From Corynebacterium meitnerae (GTDB lineage: Bacteria > Actinomycetota > Actinomycetes > Mycobacteriales > Mycobacteriaceae), in NCBI RefSeq assembly GCF_027570075.1, contig NZ_JAKMUS010000004.1:1-64000 (forward strand): a DNA stretch of 64,000 bases. The letters are read 5' to 3'. Below, piece after piece: positions 1-7,898 of this stretch (position 1 is the stretch's first letter; each line of letters opens with the position of its first letter). The position numbers and the translations under genes were made by a program. The notes below the pieces were generated by a model. That model was not told where the DNA came from. It did no database searches and saw only the letters and a list, made by a program, of their open reading frames with translations.

Positions 1-1
1 C

Positions 2-67
2 GTTGTTGTGAAAACCGCCGGCATGCCGTGGCAGGACCTGGCGGTGGCGCGGGCGTTGGTGCGGTAG
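2..67 (+). CDS. 3' end of an unidentified gene (partial)
   Basis: An open frame enters from the left edge and ends at a TAG after 21 codons; the visible tail reads AGMPWQDLAVARALVR. It is too short to assign to a family. It converges on the minus-strand terminator that begins about 20 bp downstream. It could be chance reading frame, but the codon use (GC-rich third positions) resembles the real genes here. Confidence 0.35.
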   Translation, partial: VVVKTAGMPWQDLAVARALVR

Positions 68-86
68 GAGAGTTGTTGCCAGATTC

Positions 87-149
87 GTTTCCGGCAAAAC
101 TAAGAAAAACAGTCCGCATTGCGGACTCCCTGGGCTTTTGGTGGTGGGG
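87..149 (-). terminator. Rho-independent terminator, copy 1 of a 63-bp direct repeat
   Basis: Contains the perfect inverted repeat AGTCCGC-ATT-GCGGACT. Read on the minus strand the hairpin is followed by a T-rich tract (GTTTTTCTTAGTTTT). It lies just after the stop of the ATPase remnant. The same 63 bp recur at 861-923 with about three mismatches. Confidence 0.7.
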
Positions 150-150
150 G

Positions 151-702
151 TTAGTTGACGCGAATGGGGCGATCGTCGATACGCAAATATGCGCCGAGGT
201 AGGGCTGGGCGAATTCGAGCTTGCCGTGACCGGCGGAAACGATGAGGTCACGGTTGATTAGTTTGGCGCGTGAATCGGAAATCTCGTTGAGTTTTCTGCC
301 CAGTGAGGAGGCGATGTCGCTGATGGCAATTTCGTTGTTGGGTGATGTTGTTTCGAGGTCGGCCATGGCGTCGAGGAATTCGCGCTGGCGGGCGGGCACA
401 CTTCGGACCGAGGGCTGGTGAACGTTCGTGCCCAAGACTTGAATGGCTTCAGGTCGGACTTCCTTCACTGTGTCGAGTGTGATCGTTGTGCCTGATTTTT
501 CCCACGACAGGAAACCGATGAGCTGAACCAGGTAGGGGTAGCCCTGGGTGAAACTGGCGGCATAGTCAGCAGCTTCCGCGCTGAATTCTTTGCCGGAGTC
601 AGAGGCGGTTTCAGCCAGGTTGGAGCGTGCGTCGGCGATAGTGAGTGGGCCGAGCTCATAGTGCCGTGCGCGGCGGAGAAAGGTGGTGCCTGGCAGATCA
701 AA
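151..702 (-). pseudogene. C-terminal remnant of an AAA-type ATP-binding protein
   Basis: The minus frame is open from 702 to the TAA at 151-153 and encodes about 183 residues, but two TGA codons (703-705, 712-714) close it upstream and no Walker motifs remain. What is left looks like the C-terminal half of an ORC/Cdc6-like ATPase: a sensor-type segment (DLPGTTFLRRARHYELGPLT), a helical segment with GYPYLVQLIGFLSW, then a winged-helix-like end. A short internal ATG would give a 105-residue product but nothing suggests it is functional. The fragment is bracketed by the two terminator repeats, suggesting deletion or duplication at this locus. Family assignment is by eye. Confidence 0.6.
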
Positions 703-737
703 TCAGTGGGCTCACACCGAAGGTGGGGCGAAACGGA

Positions 738-779
738 TTGATACTTTGATAGTTTACCGCTTTTGATACTTTGATAGTT
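738..779. repeat. Two 17-bp direct repeats (iteron-like)
   Basis: TTGATACTTTGATAGTT occurs at 738-754 and again exactly at 763-779, a 25-bp period. Each unit contains an internal repeat of the type TATCAA-AG-TATCAA on the minus strand, so there are four TATCAA cores. They sit just upstream of the ATPase remnant, in AT-rich sequence unlike the flanks. The remaining sequence of 703-860 has no convincing gene; a minus-strand reading with NLNYDDINGREIPGTEN may be another gene scrap. Confidence 0.55.
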
Positions 780-860
780 CTCGGTGCCGGGGATCTCGCG
801 ACCGTTGATATCGTCGTAATTCAAATTCGCACTGTTCCCAAATTGTGGGCAGAACAGTAT

Positions 861-923
861 GTTTCCAGTAAAACTAAGAAAAACAGTCCGCATTGCGGAC
901 TCCCTGGGCTTTTGGTGGTGGGG
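861..923 (-). terminator. Rho-independent terminator of the DUF488 gene, copy 2 of the 63-bp repeat
   Basis: Same hairpin AGTCCGC-ATT-GCGGACT with a minus-strand T-tract as at 87-149, located 9 bp after the DUF488 stop codon (932-934). This is probably the original copy, since it follows an intact gene. Confidence 0.75.
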
Positions 924-931
924 TTGCGGAC

Positions 932-1366
932 TTACAGGTGAATGATCTCCACACCGGACCATTTTTCGGCTAGGTACTGCGCGGCGATGAGCCGGTGGCA
1001 GGTTGATGGGTCAGCTTCGGAGCACAGCAAAGCGGCGCGATCGAAGGTCGCTTTTGTGGGCATCTCGCGTTCGTCGAATTGTGCGCGGAGCTGTGCCGCG
1101 AATTCATCGAACGGGAGGCCTTCTTTCCGGTAGGCATGCATGAGGTCCTCACTCGGCGCGAGTTCCAGCACATGCTGGTAGTCGATGTCAGCGATGACGC
1201 TGAGGAACCAGGCGAGGTCGTCTTTCTTTGTAAAACCCGCGAGTTGGTTTGTGTTGTGGCGCCGGATGTCTACAACACGCTTTACGTTGTTGGCGCGCAG
1301 CAGGTCAAAGAATTCCTCCGCGCTCTTCTTCGAATAGCCGATGGTGAAAAGCTTCATGCCTGACAT
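932..1366 (-). CDS. DUF488 family protein
   Basis: 144 residues. The start MSGMKLFTIGYSKKSAEEFF and the later CSEADPSTCHR segment are typical of DUF488, a small single-domain family of unknown biochemical role often found near DNA-repair or metal genes. The open frame runs further upstream, but only antisense to birA. The ATG at 1366 is preceded at 7 nt by TACACT (1374-1379), a -10-like hexamer, and there is no Shine-Dalgarno sequence, so a leaderless message is likely; ATG 1357 is an alternative. Divergent from birA with only 36 bp between starts. Followed by a strong terminator. Confidence 0.8.
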   Translation of the reverse strand: MSGMKLFTIGYSKKSAEEFFDLLRANNVKRVVDIRRHNTNQLAGFTKKDDLAWFLSVIADIDYQHVLELAPSEDLMHAYRKEGLPFDEFAAQLRAQFDEREMPTKATFDRAALLCSEADPSTCHRLIAAQYLAEKWSGVEIIHL

Positions 1367-1402
1367 GTGGCCCAGTGTAAGTCCGCGTCTACGCTTGAAG
1401 GC

Positions 1403-2134
1403 ATGACTGTTCAGGACGTGGCGCGGATTCAGGCGGCGGTGGCGGAGTACTGGTCGGAGGTCCGGCACGTGGAGGTGTCGGAGTCGACGAATACGGAGCT
1501 GCTCGCAACGGGTGCGCCAGGGACGGTGCTCATTGCGGACCAGCAGACCAGCGGCAAGGGGCGGCTGGGCCGCGTGTGGGAGGCGCCCGCGGGGGCGAGC
1601 CTGCTCATGAGCGTGGCCATTGATCTGCCGCACACGGATGACTTGGGCCTGGTGTCCTTGGCCGCGGGGTTGGCGGTCGTGGACGTGGTGCCGCAGGCGC
1701 GTCTGAAGTGGCCGAATGATGTGCTGCTGAACGGCAAGAAATTCGTGGGAATCTTGGGGGAGATCGATATGCGCGATCGCGCCCCCATGTTGGTCGTCGG
1801 GCTCGGCGTCAACATCGAATGGGAGGAGCATCGCTTACCGACGGATTGGTCCACCGCCCTCAACCTTCAAGGCATCACCGTCGACTGGGACGAATTCACC
1901 ATCGAGCTGCTCCGCGCGCTCGGCCAAAGGTTGCGACAGTGGCGTGACAAGGATGCATTGCTTATCCGCGCCTACCGCTCCGTCTCCCTCACTATCGGCC
2001 AACGCGTCCGCCTGGAAACGCACAGTGGAGACGTCATCGGCGTGGTTGATGACGTGGATGAGCACGGTGAGATCGTCGTGAATGGGACGAGTTACTCGAC
2101 TGGCGACGTGACTCATTTACGCCCCACCGATTAA
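1403..2134 (+). CDS. birA: Biotin--[acetyl-CoA-carboxylase] ligase BirA
   Basis: 243 residues. Catalyses ATP-dependent biotinylation of the biotin carboxyl carrier domain of acyl-CoA carboxylases. The substrate entry SESTNTELL, the glycine-rich adenylate loop TSGKGRLGRVW near residue 50 and the KWPNDVLLNGKKFVGILGE core are diagnostic; a C-terminal BPL_C domain follows. There is no N-terminal DNA-binding helix-turn-helix, so this is a group I ligase rather than a repressor, as usual in actinobacteria. ATG 1403 is chosen over the upstream start at 1367 because TACGCT (1390-1395) lies 7 nt before it, as for other leaderless genes here. Followed 3 nt later by the PH-domain gene. Confidence 0.93.
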   Translation: MTVQDVARIQAAVAEYWSEVRHVEVSESTNTELLATGAPGTVLIADQQTSGKGRLGRVWEAPAGASLLMSVAIDLPHTDDLGLVSLAAGLAVVDVVPQARLKWPNDVLLNGKKFVGILGEIDMRDRAPMLVVGLGVNIEWEEHRLPTDWSTALNLQGITVDWDEFTIELLRALGQRLRQWRDKDALLIRAYRSVSLTIGQRVRLETHSGDVIGVVDDVDEHGEIVVNGTSYSTGDVTHLRPTD

Positions 2135-2137
2135 CCT

Positions 2138-2581
2138 GTGCCCGTGGCAAAGATCAGACTCGGTAGAGGAGAAGTCGTATTGGCGGACATGGCGCCGCCA
2201 CTGCGCTCTTTGGCGTTCCCGTTTTTAGAGCTGATCATCCTCACCGCGTTGTCCTGGATGCTCATCGGTTGGATGGACAGCACTGGTGTAGGAGCTGATC
2301 TGCGCAACCTCGTCGTCCTGATCTGGGCTGTGCTTGCCCTGTGGCGTTTCCTTCAGCCCGTCATTCGCCTGCGCCGTCGCCGTTTCGTGGTCACCAACAA
2401 ACGCGTCGTGGTCATGCAAGGCCGTTCCGTCGAATCGATCCCATTCGTCCAGATTCGCAGCGCCCACCGCCACCGCGGCGGCCTCAACATCGGTGTCTTC
2501 GGTTATGCCCAGCCGGTGTACTTCCCGGACGTGGGCCGCACCAAGCGCGTCGAGGACCTCATCCGCCGCCAACTCCCCTAG
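2138..2581 (+). CDS. PH-domain (bPH2/YdbS-like) membrane protein
   Basis: 147 residues, GTG start 3 nt after the birA stop, so translationally linked to it. Two hydrophobic segments (about residues 26-45 and 54-70) are followed by an RRRRFVVTNKRVVV strand pair and a compact domain ending in DVGRTKRVEDLIRRQLP, the layout of actinobacterial bacterial-PH proteins. The function is unknown; the homologue sits between birA and purK in mycobacteria and corynebacteria, so position is conserved. Here the next core gene, purK, is pushed 2.4 kb away by the inserted accessory genes. Confidence 0.75.
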   Translation: MPVAKIRLGRGEVVLADMAPPLRSLAFPFLELIILTALSWMLIGWMDSTGVGADLRNLVVLIWAVLALWRFLQPVIRLRRRRFVVTNKRVVVMQGRSVESIPFVQIRSAHRHRGGLNIGVFGYAQPVYFPDVGRTKRVEDLIRRQLP

Positions 2582-2697
2582 AGATTTGTATATTTTGAGC
2601 CATTTTTCCGTTCAAGGTGGTTCAAAACTTACCTACTTGATATGTTTTGCGCCCCACTTAAGTGCAAGTGATGAAGCGTTTGCTTGCTGCTGTGCTC

Positions 2698-3051
2698 CTA
2701 ATTAGCTGGCGGACGGTTCATCATGTACAGCACCATTTTTGCTTTGGTGAGTGCCTTAACTGCGTGCGGTAGTCGTGTGGTGAAGTGGACCATGCCACCT
2801 GGGTGCAGCGTCACAGTTTTGCCGTCCCCGGTGATCTCTAGTTCACCTTCGAGAGCCTGCACAATAACGGGCATCGCCGCGGTGTGTTCGGATAGTTCTT
2901 CTCCCTCGTCGAAGGAGAACAGAACCACATTGACTCCCTCCGCGCGCATGACCATCTTGGAGACGGTCGATTGCGGGGAATACTCAATATTCTCCGCAAG
3001 ATTCTCGACATATCCGAGCATGGCGGTTGGCAATGCTTTGGATTCGCTCAT
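2698..3051 (-). CDS. Small cupin-domain protein
   Basis: 117 residues forming one cupin barrel: an ELSEHTAAMPVIVQALEGELEITGDGK stretch (cupin motif 1, with a single conserved His) and HPGGMVHFTTRLPHAVKAL (motif 2). It probably binds a metal or a small ligand; reaction unknown. Good Shine-Dalgarno AGAAGGGG upstream of ATG 3051. Lies 28 bp downstream of the methyltransferase gene on the same strand, so likely one operon. The pair is absent from the usual birA-purK neighbourhood and is lower in GC than flanking genes. Confidence 0.75.
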   Translation of the reverse strand: MSESKALPTAMLGYVENLAENIEYSPQSTVSKMVMRAEGVNVVLFSFDEGEELSEHTAAMPVIVQALEGELEITGDGKTVTLHPGGMVHFTTRLPHAVKALTKAKMVLYMMNRPPAN

Positions 3052-3079
3052 GTCTAGAACCCCTTTCTTCTTGGGCTTT

Positions 3080-3895
3080 CTATGGTTCGAGTGTTGGTTT
3101 GCGTGCGACGATAGCGATGCCGGTCAGATTCTCACTGTATTCCTTGAACAACGCACGCATCTCCAAGACACGGTGACGCAGATCCTTGTCGCGTGCAACA
3201 TTGCGGAGAATCCGGATGACGCCGCTGAGGCCTTCGTCGGCGATGTTGCGGCGCATAGAAAGCAGTGCCATGGGTTCAAATCCGACCCACTCGATACTGA
3301 ATCCAGCTTGTTCCAACAGTTCGCACCATTCGGTGCGTGTCAGCGGACGGGCATTAACCCGGATCGTTCGTGCGAGGCGCTGGCGCAGCTGGTCAGCGAG
3401 TTCCGTATCGATGGGGTCAGGTGTTAGTCCGAGTTCGTGGATCGCATAACGGCCTCCTGGTTCAAGCAAACGGAATGCTTCGGAGATGATTGCTCGCTTG
3501 CCTTTGTCGCCTTGCATGGTCAACATCGCTTCACCAACCACGACCTCCGCAGATTCAGACTCAAGGCCAGTGGATTGGGCTTGAGCGGTTACTACAGTGC
3601 CACGTGAACCGACCACGGCTTGTACGCGCGCAACAGCATCCGGATCTTCATCCACGCCTGTGTAGGAGGCGAGTCCTTTGTCAAGCATGATGGCGGCGGT
3701 GCGACCTAATCCAGGAGCGAATTCCAACACCTTCTTGCCAGACAGATCGGCTGCTTCCAGCATGCGATTCGTTAGCTTCAAACCACCGGGGCGCAGCACA
3801 CGTTTACCTGCTCGAGCAAGCACCCAATGGCCTGCTGCCACACTTGTTGCTCTATCACTTTGGGGAAGGCGAGATTCGCCATTACTTGTTTTCAT
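3080..3895 (-). CDS. Class I SAM-dependent methyltransferase
   Basis: 271 residues. Motif I is VLEFAPGLGRTAA (about residues 55-67), followed by the acidic ribose-binding VDEDPDAV, the EAMLTMQ post-motif and LLEPGGRYAIHELGL, a standard Rossmann methyltransferase order. A C-terminal helical extension (residues 170-271) is typical of small-molecule methyltransferases. The substrate is unknown. CATACT lies 8 nt before ATG 3895, so the message may be leaderless, and an inverted repeat overlaps this promoter. Forms an operon with the cupin gene downstream. Confidence 0.8.
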   Translation of the reverse strand: MKTSNGESRLPQSDRATSVAAGHWVLARAGKRVLRPGGLKLTNRMLEAADLSGKKVLEFAPGLGRTAAIMLDKGLASYTGVDEDPDAVARVQAVVGSRGTVVTAQAQSTGLESESAEVVVGEAMLTMQGDKGKRAIISEAFRLLEPGGRYAIHELGLTPDPIDTELADQLRQRLARTIRVNARPLTRTEWCELLEQAGFSIEWVGFEPMALLSMRRNIADEGLSGVIRILRNVARDKDLRHRVLEMRALFKEYSENLTGIAIVARKPTLEP

Positions 3896-3903
3896 GAATC
3901 AAT

Positions 3904-3924
3904 AGTATGATACTAACTTAGTAT
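3904..3924. promoter_or_regulatory. Overlapping inverted repeats at the methyltransferase-cupin promoter
   Basis: ATACTAACTTAGTAT (3910-3924) has 7-bp perfect arms around one base, and AGTATGATACT (3904-3914) is a second overlapping palindrome. Both sit across the putative -10 of the methyltransferase gene, as expected for a repressor operator. The cognate regulator is not in the window. Confidence 0.45.
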
Positions 3925-3971
3925 TGCCTACCCTTTCTTTCATGGTGTGTGTTTTCTTGTGTTCAGCGCGG

Positions 3972-4697
3972 TTAGCCCTTCACCTCAGTCGTATGGATCT
4001 GCTCATCAATGTCATCGGGGGAGAGGTTGCCCGCCGCGAAATCCGCGGTGAGTGGCAGGTGTAGTTCCATGTCGGTCCCGGGGCAGAGTTCAATTACAGC
4101 GTCCTCCACCGTGTAATCAAGGACGTGCCCGCCGGACGTGCGCTCCTCATTGATGAAGTGAACGTGGCACCCAGGAACACCAATGCCTTTCGCGTACTTC
4201 GGCGTGCGGAATCCACCGATGATCCCGCGCGCATTCTCAAACGTGATCTCTTTGTCATCGCCCACCGCCTCACGCATCGGCGGGTACGGCTTGGATTGCT
4301 TCGTCACCGTCCGGGTGGTCACATTCGTAAAGGTGCCCTTAATCCGCACGGCGTGGAAATAGTTGCCCGAAGGCTCCAGATCATCAATGAATCTAGACAG
4401 CTCACTGCGCTTCATGCCCTTCGGAGCCTTTGCGACGATCTTCGACACAAAATTCGTCACCTGCGCAAACGGACTCTTCTGCTCCAAATCCGCAATCGTC
4501 GCCGAACCATCACTCCGCAGCTGGTAGCACGTGCCATCCAGGATGATCATCTCCCCGTCCAGCCCATCAAAAGTGCCGAGCCCAAAATTGCCCTTGGACA
4601 GAATCTCCCCGATAGTCATCTCCCCGTCATAAATCCCATCCAGCAATGCGGACATGAGCGAGTTCTGAAAGATCGTGTGGCGGCCCAAAGAAGTCAT
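3972..4697 (-). CDS. alsD: Alpha-acetolactate decarboxylase
   Basis: 241 residues from ATG 4697. Converts 2-acetolactate to acetoin plus CO2, diverting pyruvate-derived acetolactate from branched-chain amino-acid synthesis to neutral overflow product. Family hallmarks: the N-terminal HTIFQNSLMSALLDGIYDG, then NFGLGTFDGLDGEM, the DGTCYQLRSDG strand and the Zn-binding HVHF...GGHV segment near residue 185-200. The open frame continues 84 codons upstream, but that part resembles no known family and holds operator-like palindromes, so ATG 4697 (TACCAT 7 nt upstream) is preferred. No acetolactate synthase gene is adjacent. Part of the block inserted between the birA unit and purK. Confidence 0.9.
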   Translation of the reverse strand: MTSLGRHTIFQNSLMSALLDGIYDGEMTIGEILSKGNFGLGTFDGLDGEMIILDGTCYQLRSDGSATIADLEQKSPFAQVTNFVSKIVAKAPKGMKRSELSRFIDDLEPSGNYFHAVRIKGTFTNVTTRTVTKQSKPYPPMREAVGDDKEITFENARGIIGGFRTPKYAKGIGVPGCHVHFINEERTSGGHVLDYTVEDAVIELCPGTDMELHLPLTADFAAGNLSPDDIDEQIHTTEVKG

Positions 4698-4739
4698 GGT
4701 TTCGATGGTAGCCCCGCGCACAATATGTCCCCAGACGAT

Positions 4740-4757
4740 GCGGACATATCTGTCCGC
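4740..4757. promoter_or_regulatory. Palindromic operator-like site upstream of alsD (site 1)
   Basis: GCGGACATATCTGTCCGC: perfect 7-bp arms around TATC, centred about 51 bp upstream of the alsD start, just upstream of where its -35 should be. A near-identical site lies at 4873-4890. The position suggests an activator site. Confidence 0.6.
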
Positions 4758-4872
4758 TCCTCGCACCTCACCGCCCATGAGCTGCCCCAATGCCCGCCCC
4801 ACAAGAGGACACACTGTGCGTCCGCTTTTCGACGCCCCAAACCCCCAGCTCACAACACCCCACATCCCACGA

Positions 4873-4890
4873 TCGGACACATTTGTCCGC
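4873..4890. promoter_or_regulatory. Palindromic operator-like site upstream of alsD (site 2)
   Basis: TCGGACACATTTGTCCGC, sharing the form CGGACA-N4-TGTCCG with site 1. It lies about 185 bp upstream of alsD and about 100 bp from the purK start, so it could serve either gene. A degraded third copy (GGACACACTGTGCGTCC) may lie near 4808-4824. Apart from these sites and the purK -10, the 291 bp between alsD and purK hold nothing recognised. Confidence 0.55.
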
Positions 4891-4988
4891 ATCCTCCCCA
4901 GCCACATACCCTGCAACCCCATTCCGCTAGACCCATTCGGGGAGGTCATCCGGCCACGTGCGGTGATTGCTCAGTAGAGTAGGCACTC

Positions 4989-6206
4989 GTGAGCAACGCG
5001 AAGTCGAATCCGAAGTCAGATGCCACCCGCGACGCGCAGGGCATGCCCATTCTCGCCGTGATCGGCGATGGTCAGCTTGCGCGCATGATGCACACCGAAG
5101 CCATCGAGCTGGGTCTTGCACCCCGCGTGCTGGCTGGCGCGCCGGACTCTTCCGCCGCCCAGGTCTTCGGCGACGTGGAGATCGGGGATTACAAGAACCT
5201 CGATGACGTCAAGCGCGTCTGCGCTGGCGCTGCCGCCGCCACCTTTGACCACGAGCACGTGCCCAACGAGTTCCTGGACCAGCTCATCGCCGAGGGCGTG
5301 AGCGTGCAGCCGCAGCCCCACGCCCTGATCTTCGCTCAGGACAAGCTGGAGCAGCGCCGCAAGATGAAGGAGATCGGCGCACCGGTGCCGGACTTCGCTC
5401 CCATCGACAGCGCTGATGATGCCGCTGAGTTCTTCGCTTCCGTCGATGGCGCGATGTGCCTGAAGGCAACCCGCGGTGGCTATGACGGCCATGGCGTGTG
5501 GTTCCCCAAGACCGAAGAGGACGCACGCTCCCTTGTCGCCGAACTGCTGGACAAGGGCACTCCGCTCTACGCCGAGCGCAAGATCAACTTCGACCGCGAA
5601 CTGTCCGCCATGGTGGCGCGCACGCCGTCCGGTGAGATCAAGGCGTGGCCGGTCGTGGAATCCCGCCAGCGCGACGGCATCTGCGTTGAAGCGATCGCCC
5701 CGGCCCCGAACATGACGGCTGAGCAGGCCACTTACTGCCAGGAGCTGGCCACCAAGATTGCCTCTGAGCTGGATGTCACTGGTGTCCTCGCCGTTGAGCT
5801 CTTCGCCCACACCGATGCCTCCGGCGAGCCGGCTGTCACGGTCAATGAGCTGGCCATGCGCCCGCACAACACAGGCCACTGGACGCAGGACGGTTGTGTC
5901 ACCAGCCAGTTCGAGCAGCACCTGCGTGCTGTCCTGGATTGGCCACTGGGCTCCGTGGACACCACGGCGAGCTACACCGTCATGGTGAACACCCTGGGCG
6001 CGGACGAGGAGCCAGCGCAGCCGATGGAGGAACGAGTCATGGAGGTCATGCGCCAGTTCCCGGAGGCGAAGGTCCACCTGTACGGCAAGGGCTACCGCCC
6101 GGGCCGCAAGATGGGTCACGTGAACGTGGCTGGTGTGGATCTGGAGACGGTCCTGTCGCGGGCGAAGGCTGCGGCTGAGATCATTGTGAACGGCACTGCA
6201 AACTGA
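4989..6206 (+). CDS. purK: N5-carboxyaminoimidazole ribonucleotide synthase PurK
   Basis: 405 residues, ATP-grasp family. Makes N5-CAIR from AIR, bicarbonate and ATP in purine synthesis. Seen: [20 protein letters not shown] at the N-terminus (about residues 17-36), [19 protein letters not shown], the ATP-grasp [15 protein letters not shown] loop and the Mg-binding ELFAHTD...[17 protein letters not shown] 4989 has TAGAGT (4975-4980) 8 nt upstream and no Shine-Dalgarno, so probably leaderless. Followed by purE 19 nt later; the two form the usual purKE unit. Confidence 0.97.
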   Translation: MSNAKSNPKSDATRDAQGMPILAVIGDGQLARMMHTEAIELGLAPRVLAGAPDSSAAQVFGDVEIGDYKNLDDVKRVCAGAAAATFDHEHVPNEFLDQLIAEGVSVQPQPHALIFAQDKLEQRRKMKEIGAPVPDFAPIDSADDAAEFFASVDGAMCLKATRGGYDGHGVWFPKTEEDARSLVAELLDKGTPLYAERKINFDRELSAMVARTPSGEIKAWPVVESRQRDGICVEAIAPAPNMTAEQATYCQELATKIASELDVTGVLAVELFAHTDASGEPAVTVNELAMRPHNTGHWTQDGCVTSQFEQHLRAVLDWPLGSVDTTASYTVMVNTLGADEEPAQPMEERVMEVMRQFPEAKVHLYGKGYRPGRKMGHVNVAGVDLETVLSRAKAAAEIIVNGTAN

Positions 6207-6225
6207 GCGAGCTGGAGGGAAAGCT

Positions 6226-6726
6226 ATGCAACCGCAGGTTGGAATCATTATGGGGTCGGATTCGGACTGGGACACTGTCGCACCCGCGGCGGAGGTCCTG
6301 GCTGAGTTCGGTGTCCGCTTTGAGGTAGGCGTTGTCTCCGCGCACCGCACGCCGGAGAAGATGCTGGCGTACGCCAAGAGCGCACATGAGCGTGGCCTTG
6401 AGGTGATCATTGCGTGTGCTGGCGGTGCAGCTCACCTGCCAGGCATGGTCGCGGCGGCGACGCCGCTGCCGGTGATTGGCATTCCGCGTGCGCTGGCTGA
6501 TCTGGACGGCCTGGATTCCCTGCTGTCCATCGTGCAGATGCCGGGCGGTGTCCCGGTGGCCACGGTGTCCATTGGTGGTGCGAAGAACGCTGGTCTGCTC
6601 GCGGCTCGCATTCTGGGTACGGCTGATGAGGCGCTGCGTCAGAAGATGGTGGACTACCAGACGAACATGGCCGCTGAGGTGGAGCGCAAGGATGAAGCGC
6701 TGCGCCAGCGTCTGCTGGGTGAGTAA
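6226..6726 (+). CDS. purE: N5-CAIR mutase PurE (class I)
   Basis: 166 residues. Converts N5-CAIR to CAIR, the step after PurK. The PurE signature [12 protein letters not shown] is at residues 5-16, followed by [13 protein letters not shown] and [16 protein letters not shown], containing the active-site Ser and His. Shine-Dalgarno GGAGGGAAAG precedes ATG 6226. Its stop is directly abutted by the GTG of the next gene, so the three are co-transcribed. Confidence 0.97.
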   Translation: MQPQVGIIMGSDSDWDTVAPAAEVLAEFGVRFEVGVVSAHRTPEKMLAYAKSAHERGLEVIIACAGGAAHLPGMVAAATPLPVIGIPRALADLDGLDSLLSIVQMPGGVPVATVSIGGAKNAGLLAARILGTADEALRQKMVDYQTNMAAEVERKDEALRQRLLGE

Positions 6727-7194
6727 GTGCCACACCCGCTAGTGATTTTGGGGGCGCGGGTGAGGGACGGGGAGCCGTCGTTAATGCTTGAGGCGCGCCT
6801 GCAAGCGGGATTGGATCTGTACCGCGCTACGCGGCCACGCACTGTCGTGGTGACGGGCAAGGGGGAGTCCGCGGTGATGGCGCGGTGGCTCGTGGAGCGG
6901 GGCGTGGACCCGGCGGACATTGTTGAGGAGCCGTGGGCGACGTCCACGAATGAGAACCTGGAACGCTCCCGCGCGCTGCTGCCCGATGCGGAGCGCCTGA
7001 CGGTGGTGACCAACGGTTTTCATGTGGGTCGCACCCGCATTTGGGCTTCGCACCTGGGTATCCCCATCGATGTGGTGGCGGCGCCGACGCCGCGGCGTTC
7101 ACGGGTGAAGAATTATGCGCGCGAAGTTATCGCGCTGCCTCATTCGGCCACGCGGGTGGCGTGGCGGCGGTTGCTGCACTGGCTGGACCGGTAG
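6727..7194 (+). CDS. DUF218 (YdcF/SanA-like) protein
   Basis: 155 residues, GTG start immediately after the purE stop. The HPLVILGARVRDGEPS start, VVVTGKGESAVMARWLVERGV, EEPWATSTNENLERSRALL and VTNGFHVGRTR are the conserved DUF218 blocks, a Rossmann-like fold in envelope-associated proteins such as SanA and YdcF. No signal peptide or membrane segment is present here, so it is cytoplasmic. Role unknown; it is the third gene of the purKE unit, as in related corynebacteria. Confidence 0.85.
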   Translation: MPHPLVILGARVRDGEPSLMLEARLQAGLDLYRATRPRTVVVTGKGESAVMARWLVERGVDPADIVEEPWATSTNENLERSRALLPDAERLTVVTNGFHVGRTRIWASHLGIPIDVVAAPTPRRSRVKNYAREVIALPHSATRVAWRRLLHWLDR

Positions 7195-7197
7195 AGC

Positions 7198-7878
7198 CTA
7201 GACCAGCTGGCGGGTGATCTTCTCAGCCTCCGTGATGTGGGCGAGGCGTTCGGCAGAGGCCATGCCGGTGACAACGACAACGGAGCCGTCGGCAGCCAGT
7301 GGGGCGAGGACGTAGCGGTCAAACTCCTCGCGGTTGCGCCAACCGGGGACAAGCAGGCGCTCAGCTGTGTTGGTGACCTCTGGGTTCACCCACTGCGCCA
7401 GGTCCGGGGAGTCGCCGTAGTACTGGTCGCCATAGAAGCGCACGGTGGGGCCGAAGTCGACGGCACCGATGGGCAGCGTGCCACCGGATTCCACCACGCC
7501 ACGGCCGAAGGGATCATTGGAGACAACGGCAACATCGGCAACCCCCGCATCGACCCATTGCTGCGCACGGTCGGTGGTGGTGAACACCAGGCGGGGCTCC
7601 GCAGTGGGGGTCATGTTCTGCGCTGTATCCACCACGGCGGTGAGCCCAGCGGTGGTGATGCCCAGGGGGAGGACGGCGGCCTGCCAGGAGACGGGAAGGT
7701 CGAGGGTGATGGGGGAGTCGGGGGCATCGAATTCGTCGATAAGCATGTTGGCAATCTTGTTGGCCCAATTGTCCAACGTGATTGCGGAGAACTCCATGCG
7801 CGTCCCGGCGGCCTCGTCATACACGGTGAGGCGCGGGGAGGCGGGGTCGCTGGTAACGAGTGGGGTGAGCACGCTCAT
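7198..7878 (-). CDS. TIGR03089 family protein (acyl-CoA-synthetase-like)
   Basis: About 226 residues. A short actinobacterial family resembling the N-terminal part of AMP-forming acyl-CoA synthetases: RLTVYDEAAGTRMEFSAITL, the ANMLIDEFDAPD segment and LPLGITTAGLTAVV. The AMP-binding P-loop (TSGTTG type) and C-terminal lid domain of true synthetases are absent, so catalysis is doubtful. ATG 7878 is preferred; a GTG two codons upstream is possible. Convergent with the DUF218 gene (3 bp apart) and next to lcpA, the conserved corynebacterial arrangement. Confidence 0.8.
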   Translation of the reverse strand: MSVLTPLVTSDPASPRLTVYDEAAGTRMEFSAITLDNWANKIANMLIDEFDAPDSPITLDLPVSWQAAVLPLGITTAGLTAVVDTAQNMTPTAEPRLVFTTTDRAQQWVDAGVADVAVVSNDPFGRGVVESGGTLPIGAVDFGPTVRFYGDQYYGDSPDLAQWVNPEVTNTAERLLVPGWRNREEFDRYVLAPLAADGSVVVVTGMASAERLAHITEAEKITRQLV

Positions 7879-7898
7879 GCGCACCCATCGTAGAGGTT

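Noticed and set aside
4698..4949. N-terminal extension of alsD
   Set aside because: Would place 84 odd residues ahead of the canonical start and covers the palindromic sites; family length fits ATG 4697.
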